Assembly: GCA_015061245.1 (NCBI GenBank)
Contig: SUWY01000001.1
Location: 1-64,000, forward strand
DNA length: 64,000 bases
Direction of reading: 5' to 3'
From: Bacteroidales bacterium
Lineage (GTDB): Bacteria; Bacteroidota; Bacteroidia; Bacteroidales; Marinifilaceae
Shown here in pieces: positions 36,875 to 46,817 of the stretch. The position numbers and the translations under genes were made by a program. The first letter of the stretch is position 1, and each line of letters begins with the position of its first letter. The notes beneath the pieces are model-generated. The model saw nothing but the letters and a program-made list of their open reading frames with translations, had not been told where the DNA came from and did no database searches.

Positions 36875-39800
36875 ATGGCATTCAGAAAAGATACTAATAC
36901 TAGTAAGCAGAAGAGTTTCTCGAAGATCGCTATCAGCTTAGCTTCTCCTGAGGAGATTTTGGGGAAGAGTTATGGTGCTGTTTTGAAACCCGAAACTATC
37001 AACTACAGAACCTATAAGCCGGAGCGTGATGGATTGTTCTGCGAGCGTATTTTCGGACCGGTAAAGGATTACGAGTGCCACTGCGGAAAGTACAAGCGTA
37101 TCCGTTATAAAGGAATTGTTTGTGACCGTTGTGGAGTTGAGGTTACCGAGAAGAAGGTTCGCCGTGAGAGAATGGGACACATTGAGTTGGTTGTGCCGGT
37201 AGCTCACATTTGGTACTTCAAATCGCTTCCAAATAAGATTGGATACCTTCTTGGTTTGCCATCTAAGAAATTGGATGCAATTATATACTACGAGCGCTAT
37301 GTAGTTATCAACCCGGGAGTGTTGGAGAAGAGTGGAGATTCAGACCTAGGATATTCAAAGTTGGATCTTTTGACCGAGGATGAGTATCTTGAGGCATTGA
37401 ACTTCATTGATACAAACTATCCTGATAACCAGCATCTTGACGACAACGATCCTAATAAGTTCGTTGCCAAGATGGGTGCAGAGGCAATTGAGATTTTGCT
37501 TCAGCAGTTGGATTTGGATGAATTATCATATGACCTTAGAAATAAGGCAAATACCGAGACATCTCAGCAGCGTAAGAGCGAGGCTTTGAAGCGTTTGCAG
37601 GTTGTTGAGGCGTTCCGTCAGAGTCGCGAGGTTAACAAACCTGAGTGGATGGTAGTAAAGGTAATTGCAGTTATTCCACCAGAGTTGCGTCCATTGGTTC
37701 CACTTGATGGAGGACGTTTTGCAACCTCAGACTTGAATGATTTGTATAGACGTGTTATTATCCGTAATAACCGTTTGAAGAGATTGTTGGAGATTAAGGC
37801 TCCCGATGTTATTCTTCGTAACGAGAAGCGTATGTTGCAAGAGGCTGTTGATTCTCTATTCGACAACTCTCGTAAATCAAACGCTGTTAAGATTGAGAAT
37901 AACCGACCACTTAAATCTTTGTCTGACAGCTTGAAGGGTAAGCAGGGACGTTTCCGTCAGAACTTGCTTGGAAAGCGTGTTGACTACTCTGCACGTTCAG
38001 TTATCGTTGTAGGTCCAAACTTGAAGATGAATGAGTGCGGATTGCCAAAGGATATGGCTGCAGAGCTTTACATGCCTTTCATTATTCGTAAGCTTATTGA
38101 GCGTGGAATTGTGAAGACTGTAAAGAGTGCTAAGAAGATTGTCGATAGAAGAGAGCCAATCGTTTGGGATATTCTTGAGAACGTATTGAAGGGTCATCCG
38201 GTTTTGTTGAACCGTGCCCCCACACTTCACCGTTTGGGTATCCAGGCATTCCAGCCACGTTTGATTGAGGGTAAGGCTATCCGTTTGCACCCATTGGCAT
38301 GTACCGGATTTAACGCTGACTTCGATGGTGACCAGATGGCGGTACACTTGCCACTTGGTAACGAGGCTGTGCTTGAGGCTCAATTGTTGATGTTGTGTTC
38401 TCATAATATTCTTAACCCGGCTAACGGAGCTCCTATCACTGTTCCTTCTCAGGATATGGTATTGGGATTGTACTACATTACAAAACCAAGAAAGGGTGCA
38501 AAGGGTGAGGGATTACGTTTCTACTCTCCAGAGGAGGTTATTATTGCCTTGAACGAGAAAGCTGTTGATCTTCATGCTATTGTAACAGTTAAGGTTAATA
38601 CTGTTGACGATAACGGCGAAAAGATCACTAAGAATATCGAGACAACCGTTGGTCGTATTATTTTGAACCAATATACACCAGAGAACTATCCATATATCAA
38701 TAAGTTGATTACCAAGAAGTCTTTGCGTGACATTATTGCAGATGTTTGCAAGCGTTGCGGTATGGCTGTTACAGCTAAGTTCTTGGATGATATTAAGGAT
38801 CTTGGATATTTGAAGGCGTTCGAGGGTGGTTTGTCATTCAACTTGAACGATGTCATTATCCCTGCAGAGAAAGAGGCTCTTGTACAGGAGGGACGTGATC
38901 AGGTTGATGAGGTTATAGGTAACTATAATATGGGACTTATTACCAATAACGAGCGTTACAACCAGATTATCGATATCTGGACCCATGTAAATGCTCAGTT
39001 GACCAACACCTTGATGAAGCAGTTGACCGAGGATAAGCAAGGATTCAACTCAATCTATATGATGCTTGACTCTGGAGCCCGTGGATCTCGTGAGCAGATT
39101 CGTCAGCTTGGAGGTATGCGTGGATTGATGGCTAAGCCACAGAAGTCAGGTTCAGTTGGTGGTCAGATTATTGAGAACCCAATTTTGGCGAACTTTAAGG
39201 AGGGACTTTCTGTCTTGGAGTACTTTATCTCTACCCACGGAGCTCGTAAGGGATTGGCGGATACAGCGTTGAAGACTGCTGATGCCGGATATTTGACACG
39301 TAGATTGGTTGACGTTGCTAACGATATTACCATTACCGAGGATGATTGTGGTACATTGCGTGGAATTTCAATTTCTGCAATTAAGAATAATGAGGAGGTT
39401 GTATCTTCATTGTACGAGAGAATTCTTGGACGTGTATCAGTACACGATGTTATCCACCCTGAGACAGGTGAGTTGCTTGTTCGCAGTGGTGAGGAGATTA
39501 CCGAGAAGATTGCAGAGGCTATCGCAAACAGCCCAATCGAGACCGTTGAGTGTCGTTCAGTATTGACATGTGAGTGCAGACGCGGAGTTTGTGCTAAGTG
39601 TTACGGACGTAACTTGGCATCGGGTAGAATGGTAACCAAGGGCGAGGCTGTAGGTACAATTGCTGCTCAGTCAATTGGAGAGCCTGGAACTCAGCTTACT
39701 CTTCGTACTTTCCACGTTGGAGGTACCGCGGGTAACGTTTCAACTCAGAGCTCTTTGAAAAACAAATATGCCGGAGTTGTTGAGTTTGAGGAGTTGAGAG

Positions 39801-41173
39801 CAGTTGACTACTACTCTAAGGATAAGCAAGAGTCAGACAAACCTTCACACATGGTTGTTGTTGGACGTTTGACAGAGTTGAGAATTGTAGATCCAAATAC
39901 TCACATTGTATTGGAGAACCACCCAATTCCATATGGAGCTAAGGTATTCGTTAATGAGGGAGATAGTGTTGCAAAGGGAACTATGCTTTGTGAGTGGGAC
40001 CCATTCAACGCCTCAATCATTACAGAGTTCGGAGGAACAATCGGATTCGAGCACCTTATCGAGGGTGAGACTTATAAAGAGGAGAGCGATGATACTACCG
40101 GATTCGCTGAGAAGGTAATCGTAGAGTTCCGTGATAGAACAAAGGCTCCTGCATTGACAGTATCAGACGCAGAGGGTAACATTATAAAGAGCTACAACTT
40201 GCCAGTAGGTGCACACATTGTTGTGAAGGAGGGTGATAGCGTAGTTGCCGGAGATGTTATCGTTAAGATTCCAAGATCTGTTGGTAAGGCAGGCGATATT
40301 ACCGGAGGTCTTCCACGTGTTACAGAGTTGTTTGAGGCTCGTAACCCATCTAACCCTGCTATTGTAGCCGAGATTGATGGTGAGGTAACATACGGTAAGA
40401 TTAAGCGTGGTAATCGTGAGATTATCATCACCTCAAAGAGCGGTGAGGAGAAGAAGTATCTTATCTCTTTGACAAAACAGATTCTTGTTCAGGAGAACGA
40501 TTACGTTCGTGCCGGAACACCACTTTCTGACGGAGCTATTACTCCAATCGATATCTTGAATATCGAGGGACCAATCAGAGTTCAGGAGTATATCGTGAAT
40601 GAGGTTCAGGATGTGTATCGTATGCAGGGTGTAAAGATTAACGATAAGCACTTCGAGATTATTGTACACCAGATGATGCGTAAGGTTATCATCAACGATG
40701 CAGGAGATACTAAGTTCCTTGAGAGTCAGGTTGTAGATAAGCACGAGTTCCAGGCAGAGAACGATGAGATGTATGGCAAGATGGTTGTAACAGATGCAGG
40801 CGATGCTACAGATGTTAAGCCTGGTCAGATTTTGACAGCTCGCCAGTTGCACGATTTGAACTCGCAGTTGAAGCGTAATGACCGCAAGGTTATTGTTGCT
40901 CGTGAGGCAATTCCTGCTACATCATCTCAGATTCTTCAGGGTATTACCCGCGCAGCATTGCAGACATCAAGCTTCATTTCAGCTGCTTCCTTCCAGGAGA
41001 CAACTAAGGTGTTGAACGAGGCTGCAATTTACGGAAAGGTTGATCCACTTGAGGGATTGAAGGAGAATGTAATCTGCGGTAAGTTGATACCTGTTGGAAC
41101 AGGAATGAAGGAGTTTAACGATTTGATCGTTACCTCAAAAGATGAATTGAATGAGATGAACGCCGGTGCGTAA
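36875..41173 (+). CDS. rpoC: DNA-directed RNA polymerase subunit beta'
   Basis: The 1432-residue beta' subunit has the N-terminal zinc site ([23 protein letters not shown]), the catalytic magnesium motif [12 protein letters not shown], the bridge/trigger region with [24 protein letters not shown], and a second zinc cluster [13 protein letters not shown]. It starts ten bases after rpoB and is followed by a strong terminator. Confidence 0.98.
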   Translation: MAFRKDTNTSKQKSFSKIAISLASPEEILGKSYGAVLKPETINYRTYKPERDGLFCERIFGPVKDYECHCGKYKRIRYKGIVCDRCGVEVTEKKVRRERMGHIELVVPVAHIWYFKSLPNKIGYLLGLPSKKLDAIIYYERYVVINPGVLEKSGDSDLGYSKLDLLTEDEYLEALNFIDTNYPDNQHLDDNDPNKFVAKMGAEAIEILLQQLDLDELSYDLRNKANTETSQQRKSEALKRLQVVEAFRQSREVNKPEWMVVKVIAVIPPELRPLVPLDGGRFATSDLNDLYRRVIIRNNRLKRLLEIKAPDVILRNEKRMLQEAVDSLFDNSRKSNAVKIENNRPLKSLSDSLKGKQGRFRQNLLGKRVDYSARSVIVVGPNLKMNECGLPKDMAAELYMPFIIRKLIERGIVKTVKSAKKIVDRREPIVWDILENVLKGHPVLLNRAPTLHRLGIQAFQPRLIEGKAIRLHPLACTGFNADFDGDQMAVHLPLGNEAVLEAQLLMLCSHNILNPANGAPITVPSQDMVLGLYYITKPRKGAKGEGLRFYSPEEVIIALNEKAVDLHAIVTVKVNTVDDNGEKITKNIETTVGRIILNQYTPENYPYINKLITKKSLRDIIADVCKRCGMAVTAKFLDDIKDLGYLKAFEGGLSFNLNDVIIPAEKEALVQEGRDQVDEVIGNYNMGLITNNERYNQIIDIWTHVNAQLTNTLMKQLTEDKQGFNSIYMMLDSGARGSREQIRQLGGMRGLMAKPQKSGSVGGQIIENPILANFKEGLSVLEYFISTHGARKGLADTALKTADAGYLTRRLVDVANDITITEDDCGTLRGISISAIKNNEEVVSSLYERILGRVSVHDVIHPETGELLVRSGEEITEKIAEAIANSPIETVECRSVLTCECRRGVCAKCYGRNLASGRMVTKGEAVGTIAAQSIGEPGTQLTLRTFHVGGTAGNVSTQSSLKNKYAGVVEFEELRAVDYYSKDKQESDKPSHMVVVGRLTELRIVDPNTHIVLENHPIPYGAKVFVNEGDSVAKGTMLCEWDPFNASIITEFGGTIGFEHLIEGETYKEESDDTTGFAEKVIVEFRDRTKAPALTVSDAEGNIIKSYNLPVGAHIVVKEGDSVVAGDVIVKIPRSVGKAGDITGGLPRVTELFEARNPSNPAIVAEIDGEVTYGKIKRGNREIIITSKSGEEKKYLISLTKQILVQENDYVRAGTPLSDGAITPIDILNIEGPIRVQEYIVNEVQDVYRMQGVKINDKHFEIIVHQMMRKVIINDAGDTKFLESQVVDKHEFQAENDEMYGKMVVTDAGDATDVKPGQILTARQLHDLNSQLKRNDRKVIVAREAIPATSSQILQGITRAALQTSSFISAASFQETTKVLNEAAIYGKVDPLEGLKENVICGKLIPVGTGMKEFNDLIVTSKDELNEMNAGA

Positions 41174-41194
41174 ATCTTATAGATAATCAGATAG

Positions 41195-41224
41195 AGGCGT
41201 CGGCAGTTAGTCGGCGCCTTTTTT
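41195..41224 (+). terminator. Terminator after rpoC
   Basis: AGGCGTCGG pairs with TCGGCGCCT around a short loop and is followed directly by six T residues. Confidence 0.9.
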
Positions 41225-41243
41225 AACACAAAAAACAGACGAG

Positions 41244-41702
41244 ATGGCAGTATGGTTTGAGGCTTCTGTTAAATACATGAAGACTAATGAAGAGGGTCGT
41301 ACAGCAAAGGTGAGCGAGGGCTATATGGTTGATGCTTTGTCATTCACCGAGGCTGAGGCTCGTATTGTTGAGGAGATGGCAGCCTTGATAAGTGGTGAAT
41401 ACTATTTGAACACCTTGAAAAAGTCAAACATCACCGAGATTGTATATAGCGACGACGAGAATGATGACCGTTGGTATCGTGCCAAGGTATGTACAATGGA
41501 TGCCGATGAGGTGAGTGGTAAAGAGAAGAGTACTCCTGTACACTTTTTGATTGCTGCACACTCTATAGATGGAGCTTTGGCAAATTTGAAGAAGGAGTTA
41601 CAGACATATTCTGTAGATTGGGAGATTTGCTCAATTGCCGATACGAAGATTATGGATGTTTTCCGTTATAAGCCACAAGTAGAGTCAGAACAAGAGAATT
41701 AA
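41244..41702 (+). CDS. DUF4494 family protein
   Basis: This 152-residue soluble protein of unknown function matches DUF4494 in look and place after rpoC. Recognisable stretches are WFEASVKYMKTNEEGRTAKVSEGYMVDALSFTEAEARI and the alpha/beta C-terminal part with STPVHFLIAAHSIDGALANLKKELQTY. It begins 20 bases after the rpoC terminator. No catalytic motif is evident. Confidence 0.82.
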   Translation: MAVWFEASVKYMKTNEEGRTAKVSEGYMVDALSFTEAEARIVEEMAALISGEYYLNTLKKSNITEIVYSDDENDDRWYRAKVCTMDADEVSGKEKSTPVHFLIAAHSIDGALANLKKELQTYSVDWEICSIADTKIMDVFRYKPQVESEQEN

Positions 41703-41712
41703 TAGATTTGAT

Positions 41713-42735
41713 ATGAAGAGTTTGAAGTTATTGCTACCGGCATTGATACTCCTCTTTGCCAATATGGTAATGGCGCAGGAGAGTGAGATTGTGAAGTTAA
41801 GAGGTGAGGTGCGTGTAGACTATGCCCGAGAGTATAATCGTCATAGTTTAAAGGAGGGCAATAGCGGATTTAAAGGCTCTTTTATCAATTTGATTCTTGA
41901 TGGAAAATTTGCAGAGAAGTTTAGCTACTCTTATCGACAAAGGTTAAATAAAACCATTGTTGATAAGAGTTTTTTCGATGCTACCGATTGGCTATACTTA
42001 AAGTATTCACACAGAAATTGGGACATTAGTGCCGGTAAATTGGTTGTAGCTATTGGAGGTTACGAGTATGACAGAGCTCCAATCGATTTGTATAGCTGTT
42101 CGGAGTTTTGGAATAATATAGCATGTTATCAATTTGGAGTTGATGCAGCATACAACTTTAAGAATGGAAAGGACAGATTGTTGGCTCAGATAACCCAAAG
42201 CCCTTTTCATACCGATGAGAATGGTGAGATGTATGGATATAGCTTATTTTGGAGCGGCTCACACAACTGGTTCAAGAGTCTCTACTCGGTTAACCTTTTT
42301 GAGTATCGAAAGGGTAGCTATATAAGTTATATTGCACTTGGAAATCAGTTCACATTCTCGAACTTTACCCTTGAACTCGATTTTATGAACAGAGCCGATG
42401 CCGAGCATACCTTTCTCTTTGACAATGTTTCAATAATGGGCGATGCCTCGTACAAAATTGGCAATCATGTAAAGATTTTTGCCAAATACACCTATGATAA
42501 AAATGGTTCAGGCAGAGGTTCTGACATGACAATTATTGATGGTACCGAGATATCGATGGCAGGAGCCGGAGTAGAGTACTTCCCATTAAAGGAGAGTAAG
42601 AATCTTAGAATCCATGCCAACTATTTCCACGCTTTTGGCAACAACAGCAACCCATCGGCCACCATGTATGATAACCGAAGAATCTTTAATGCAGGTTTAA
42701 CCTGGAAAATAGACCTACTTAAAATAAAGCGATAG
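41713..42735 (+). CDS. Outer-membrane porin, phosphate-selective OprO/OprP-like family
   Basis: This 340-residue beta-barrel protein has a signal peptide (MKSLKLLLPALILLFANMVMAQ). Antiparallel strands of alternating aromatic residues follow, such as KFSYSYRQRLNKT and WLYLKYSHRNWDISAGKLVVAIGGYEYDRAP, and it ends in a strand LTWKIDLLKIKR. The WDISAGK...GGYEYDRAP block is typical of Porin_O_P members. Phosphate or polyphosphate specificity is a family possibility only. It follows DUF4494 by ten bases. Confidence 0.78.
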   Translation: MKSLKLLLPALILLFANMVMAQESEIVKLRGEVRVDYAREYNRHSLKEGNSGFKGSFINLILDGKFAEKFSYSYRQRLNKTIVDKSFFDATDWLYLKYSHRNWDISAGKLVVAIGGYEYDRAPIDLYSCSEFWNNIACYQFGVDAAYNFKNGKDRLLAQITQSPFHTDENGEMYGYSLFWSGSHNWFKSLYSVNLFEYRKGSYISYIALGNQFTFSNFTLELDFMNRADAEHTFLFDNVSIMGDASYKIGNHVKIFAKYTYDKNGSGRGSDMTIIDGTEISMAGAGVEYFPLKESKNLRIHANYFHAFGNNSNPSATMYDNRRIFNAGLTWKIDLLKIKR

Positions 42736-42827
42736 TAAGTTCTAAATTTCTTACGATTCTTTTGTGTTAATACAAATAAATATATAAAAAATATCGATAT
42801 GATATGTTTTTTTTGTGTAAAAATATG

Positions 42828-42835
42828 TATCTTTG
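42828..42835 (+). promoter_or_regulatory. -7 box TATCTTTG of the AT-rich exported-protein pair
   Basis: An exact TATCTTTG followed by CAGAT, 33 bases before the start codon. The -33 side is a poly-T run rather than a clean TTTG at normal spacing. Confidence 0.65.
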
Positions 42836-42868
42836 CAGATAATATTGTTTAACTAAAATATTACTGCA

Positions 42869-43630
42869 ATGAAAAAAATGAGGATTATACTAAGAGGTAT
42901 TATAATAACATTGTTTTTCATTATTTATTGTTGTTCGTTTGAAGATGCGGTGTTTAATGATGTTATTTTTTATAGTTTGGAGAATGAATTGGAAGTAAAA
43001 GAATATAGCGAGTCTCGTGCAATTGAGTCAGAAGAGTTAAATGAGAAAAAATTGAATTTTCAGAAATTCATAGATAATGGATTGATAGGAGTAAGAGGAG
43101 AGAAGTTTCAGATATTAGTATCTAGGTCTGAATCTAAGAAATATAATATCACATCTGATATGTATGATTTTGTCGATAGTGAAATTAGAAAGTTAAATAA
43201 ACTATTGGATTCTATTATAGCCTATCATAAGGCTAAGGAACCCGATTTAAAGGTTGTTGTTAATAATCTTACTAATGATAATGTTTCGGAAAATAATCTA
43301 ACCAATTTAAGTTCAATAGAAAGACTTACAAATTCGGAATTACCACCTGCAATAATGCCTTCTGGAGTAATATCAACCACAGATCAAAATTATGGTTATG
43401 ATTATTGCTTTGCGCCAATGGGAATGAAACAAATTAGAGCTAATTGTTATGCAACAATTTTCGGTTCTCATATTGTTACAACAAAAACCTTAGGGAGTTT
43501 GGTAGCAAGTCCTCGATTCTCAGGAGGAGAAGTAACTGTGGGATTATCATTTTCTAATATTGATTGTACAATAGGATATGCAACAACAGATAGTTTTGGA
43601 GGACGATGCGTATGGAACGGAGAAAGATGA
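42869..43630 (+). CDS. Exported protein of unknown function, AT-rich pair member 1
   Basis: I do not recognise this 253-residue protein. It has an N-terminal hydrophobic signal (about residues 5-21) ending in IIYCC, a weak lipobox at best. A charged helical middle (about 50-125) and an Asn/Ser-rich linker follow. The C-terminal domain (about 165-253) has four cysteines (DYCFAP, ANCYAT, IDCTIG, GRCVW) that could form disulfides in the periplasm. The DNA is clearly more AT-rich than its neighbours. Its stop overlaps the next ATG (ATGA), so the two are coupled. Confidence 0.7.
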   Translation: MKKMRIILRGIIITLFFIIYCCSFEDAVFNDVIFYSLENELEVKEYSESRAIESEELNEKKLNFQKFIDNGLIGVRGEKFQILVSRSESKKYNITSDMYDFVDSEIRKLNKLLDSIIAYHKAKEPDLKVVVNNLTNDNVSENNLTNLSSIERLTNSELPPAIMPSGVISTTDQNYGYDYCFAPMGMKQIRANCYATIFGSHIVTTKTLGSLVASPRFSGGEVTVGLSFSNIDCTIGYATTDSFGGRCVWNGER

Positions 43631-44052
43631 TTAATTTGCTATTATTGTTATTCCTTGTGGGATGTAATGCAAATTCTAAGCAAGTAACAGATAGATGGCG
43701 TGAACCTCAAGAATATAGCGAATCTGTATTAGCAATCCCGAGTAGTTTATTAACTGATGCTCAAAGAAGATTTATAGATACAATTAATTTGATTTTAATG
43801 CATGGGATGGATGTTAAGGATGATAAATTGATTTTTAATGTTGATACAGCAATTTTTGAGAGAAATAATATATCGCTAAAATATATTAATATTCTAAAAG
43901 AGAATGTTGCAATTCAAGATAGAAATTTGAAATCAATTATAAAAGAGACGGAAGAGCAAGGCGGGAAAATAACTTATAGGGAAATAAAGGAGAGTCTTGA
44001 CAAAGCAAAAGAGCAGTTAAATTCAAGAAGTCAGCAAGAGCCATCTCTTTAG
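43627..44052 (+). CDS. Small lipoprotein of unknown function, pair member 2
   Basis: This product of about 141 residues is an unrecognised lipoprotein with a good lipobox, MINLLLLLFLVGC. The track starts at an upstream ATG; the ATG overlapping the preceding stop, with GGAGAAAG just before it, is preferred. After the cysteine it carries QEYSES followed by a helical region, echoing KEYSES and the next stretch of its upstream partner, so the two may share an ancestral segment. The C-terminal part is charged and helical. Convergent with DUF456, overlapping by four bases. Confidence 0.68.
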   Translation: MINLLLLLFLVGCNANSKQVTDRWREPQEYSESVLAIPSSLLTDAQRRFIDTINLILMHGMDVKDDKLIFNVDTAIFERNNISLKYINILKENVAIQDRNLKSIIKETEEQGGKITYREIKESLDKAKEQLNSRSQQEPSL

Positions 44053-44525
44053 AATAAAGCAATAGTTAGTTCTATTAGTAGGTAGATACATAGAACAATC
44101 TTTATAATGGTGCCGAGCATAAAGCCGAGAAAGGAACCGAATCCGGCTTTAAATGCTCGGTCCATATCTTTACAGCTCATATATTCGCCAATAATTGCTC
44201 CGAGGAACGGGCAGACAATAATTCCCATTGGGGGCATGATGAATAGCCCTGCAAATGTTCCAATTATACATCCCCAATTGCCATATTTACTGCCCCCACC
44301 ATATTTTGTGCCAATAACAGGTGCTATGTAGTCTAATAGTTGTACAATTAGAGTTGCCACTCCCCATATAATCAATTCTGCAGTTGAGAAGTGCACAATA
44401 TCTGTAAGGTGGGCTATAATTATACCTAAATATGCAAGTGGTGCTCCCGGAAGTACAGGAACAACACAGCCAATCAATCCTGCAATTATGGCAACGTATG
44501 CCAATACAATCAAAACTATATCCAT
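44049..44525 (-). CDS. DUF456 family membrane protein
   Basis: This 158-residue protein has about four membrane helices and glycine-rich loops typical of DUF456: GLIGCVVPVLPGAPLAYLGI, DYIAPVIGTKYGGGSKYG, IIVCPFLGAIIGE and AFKAGFGSFLGFMLGTIIKI. Function is unknown. It lies downstream of recG on the same strand, past a palindrome-rich gap. Confidence 0.85.
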   Translation of the reverse strand: MDIVLIVLAYVAIIAGLIGCVVPVLPGAPLAYLGIIIAHLTDIVHFSTAELIIWGVATLIVQLLDYIAPVIGTKYGGGSKYGNWGCIIGTFAGLFIMPPMGIIVCPFLGAIIGEYMSCKDMDRAFKAGFGSFLGFMLGTIIKIVLCIYLLIELTIALF

Positions 44526-44552
44526 AAATTATAACTCCAAAAAAATTTTACT

Positions 44553-44640
44553 ATTCTTAGTTCGCCATTGCTTTGCAATGCCGCAAAATCGGCGGCGCCT
44601 TAGCATAGTTCAAGCAAGCTTGACTCTGCATTCGGCTTGC
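44553..44640. repeat. Palindrome-rich intergenic element
   Basis: Three perfect small hairpins are packed in about 90 bases: CATTGC-TTT-GCAATG, GCCG-CAAAAT-CGGC and GCAAGC...GCTTGC. The word CGCAAAATCGG also occurs near position 108. There is no ORF. It may be a REP-like or miniature repeat between recG and DUF456. Confidence 0.5.
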
Positions 44641-44654
44641 ACGATTTTTCCTAA

Positions 44655-46760
44655 TTAACTAATGTGGTGCCAACTATCAAACACCTTAAATACTCTCTTT
44701 AAGCGATAGTTGAAGATATGATTCTCATCCTTCTCCAAATCGGGATCATCGTTCAAAATCTCCGATGCAACTTGCGAGGCTTGATTCAGAATGGCTCCAT
44801 CTTTGGCCAAACTTGCAACTTTCAGGTCGCAAACCAGGCCACTCTGTCTTGTACCCTCAATATCGCCCGGACCTCGCAACCGCATATCGGCCTCGGCAAT
44901 CTCGAATCCATCGGTGGTACTTGTCATTGTCTCGATTCTTTTGCGCGAGTCATTTGACAACTTATACGAAGACATGAGTATGCAGAATGATTGATCTGCT
45001 CCTCGGCCAACTCGTCCGCGCAGTTGGTGAAGTTGTGATAAGCCGAACCTCTCTGAGCCCTCGATTACCATTATTGATGCATTGGGAACATTAACTCCAA
45101 CCTCAATAACCGTTGTTGCAACTAAAATGTCGGTCTCGTGGTTGACAAATTTACGCATCTCCTCATCTTTGTCTGCGGGTTTCATTTTGCCGTGAACCAT
45201 GCCGATAGTGTAGCCTCTGGGCATAAAGAATGCCTCGGTACGCTCAAATCCCTGCTCCAGATTCTGCATATCAACACGCTCGGATTCATATATCATTGGG
45301 AAAACAATGTAGGCTTGTCGCCCCTTTTTCAGCTCCTCTTCAATGAATTCAAAAACTCGGTCGCGAGCGGTATCGTAGGAGTGTAGAGTACGAATTGGTT
45401 TTCTGCCGGGTGGTAGTTCATCGATTACCGATACATCCAAATCACCATATACGGTCATTGCCAATGTTCGAGGTATGGGGGTTGCAGTCATCACCAATAC
45501 ATGCGGAGGTATAACATTCTTTCTCCACAATTTTGAGCGTTGCGCAACTCCAAAGCGGTGTTGCTCATCGATTATGGCCAAACCGACATTATCGAAAACT
45601 ACACTCTCCTCGATAAGTGCGTGTGTACCAATCAATATCTGAAGCACTCCGTTTGCCAAGGTTTCGTGAATAACTTTACGCTCTTTGGCCTTTGTGGAGC
45701 CTGTCAGTAGGGCAATGTTTATATTCAATGGAGCAACCATCTCTTTTAGCGACTCGTAGTGTTGTGTTGCCAAGATTTCGGTTGGTGCCATCAGACAAGC
45801 CTGGAAGTTGTTGTCCAGCGCAATCAACATACAGAGCAGTGCAACCACTGTTTTCCCACTTCCAACATCGCCCTGAAGCAATCTGTTCATTTGACGACCT
45901 GTGCGACAATCCTCTCTAATCTCTTTAATTACACGTTTTTGTGCGTTTGTTAAAGGGAATGGCAAGTATGAGTTGTAGAATGTATTGAAGTAGTCGCCCA
46001 CAGTTTTAAAATTGTGTCCTTTGAAGTAACGTTTTCTTCGGAACTTCTGTTGCAAAATGTGGAGTTGAATGTAAAATAACTCCTCAAATTTCATTCTATA
46101 GCGGGCACGCTCCAATAGCTCCATTGATTGGGGCAGGTGCATATTGTAGATTGCCTCGTGTCGTAATGGTAGAGAAAATCTTTGCAGTAACCAGGCAGGA
46201 AGAGTCTCGTCAATACGCATGCCATTCATATTCTGGAATACAGTTGTAACCAACTTGGTCATTAACTTCGAGGTTATGAATGCCTTTTTCAACTTCTCGG
46301 TCGATGGGTATATTGCCTGAAAACCTACCAGATTATCTGCAGATTGCTCATAGAGCGATATCTCCGGATGGACAATGCTGACTCTTCTGTTAAATATTGA
46401 GGGTTGTCCGAAGATAAGAAAATCTACATCGGGGCGGAATTGCTGATTCTGCATATACTTCAGCCCTTGAAACCATACCAACTCCATCTCTCCGGTATTG
46501 TCGTATGCGGTGGCAACAAGGCGCTGAGCCTTGCCGATTCCGGTAATGTGCATATCGCGAATCCTCGCCCGAATCTGAATATATGGAAGATTTGTATCAA
46601 TCTCGCCTATCTTATAGACCTTGGTTCTGTCAATGTATCTGTATGGAAAACAGTATAGCAGATCCTCTTGAGTGCGAATCTTTAACTCACTCTCAAATAG
46701 GGCTGCACGCTTTTCGCCAACCCCCTGCATATATGTAATTCTCATTTCTGACAGTTCCAT
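44655..46760 (-). CDS. recG: ATP-dependent DNA helicase RecG
   Basis: RecG is a branch-migration helicase that remodels stalled forks and Holliday junctions. Order: N-terminal wedge/OB domain (IQIRARIRDMHITGIGKAQRLVATAYDNTGEMELVWF), helicase domain with LLQGDVGSGKTVVALL, IIDEQHRFGV and VMTATPIPRTL, and the C-terminal domain with VIEVGVNVPNASIMVIEGSERFGLSQLHQLRGRVGRG. At 701 residues it is complete. Divergent from the flippase gene. Confidence 0.97.
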   Translation of the reverse strand: MELSEMRITYMQGVGEKRAALFESELKIRTQEDLLYCFPYRYIDRTKVYKIGEIDTNLPYIQIRARIRDMHITGIGKAQRLVATAYDNTGEMELVWFQGLKYMQNQQFRPDVDFLIFGQPSIFNRRVSIVHPEISLYEQSADNLVGFQAIYPSTEKLKKAFITSKLMTKLVTTVFQNMNGMRIDETLPAWLLQRFSLPLRHEAIYNMHLPQSMELLERARYRMKFEELFYIQLHILQQKFRRKRYFKGHNFKTVGDYFNTFYNSYLPFPLTNAQKRVIKEIREDCRTGRQMNRLLQGDVGSGKTVVALLCMLIALDNNFQACLMAPTEILATQHYESLKEMVAPLNINIALLTGSTKAKERKVIHETLANGVLQILIGTHALIEESVVFDNVGLAIIDEQHRFGVAQRSKLWRKNVIPPHVLVMTATPIPRTLAMTVYGDLDVSVIDELPPGRKPIRTLHSYDTARDRVFEFIEEELKKGRQAYIVFPMIYESERVDMQNLEQGFERTEAFFMPRGYTIGMVHGKMKPADKDEEMRKFVNHETDILVATTVIEVGVNVPNASIMVIEGSERFGLSQLHQLRGRVGRGADQSFCILMSSYKLSNDSRKRIETMTSTTDGFEIAEADMRLRGPGDIEGTRQSGLVCDLKVASLAKDGAILNQASQVASEILNDDPDLEKDENHIFNYRLKRVFKVFDSWHHIS

Positions 46761-46784
46761 AGAGCGAAATTAGAAAAAAAAGGC

Positions 46785-46792
46785 TATCTTTA
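46785..46792 (+). promoter_or_regulatory. -7-like box TATCTTTA of the flippase gene
   Basis: One mismatch from TAnnTTTG. It lies 25 bases before the ATG and supports the ATG at 46818 over the TTG used in the ORF track. Confidence 0.5.
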
Positions 46793-46817
46793 CAAATTGA
46801 AAAATATTCAATTTACT

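Noticed and set aside
42869-43630. Confident lipoprotein call for AT-rich pair member 1
   Set aside because: The residues before the cysteines (IIYCC) do not match a normal lipobox, so only export is claimed.
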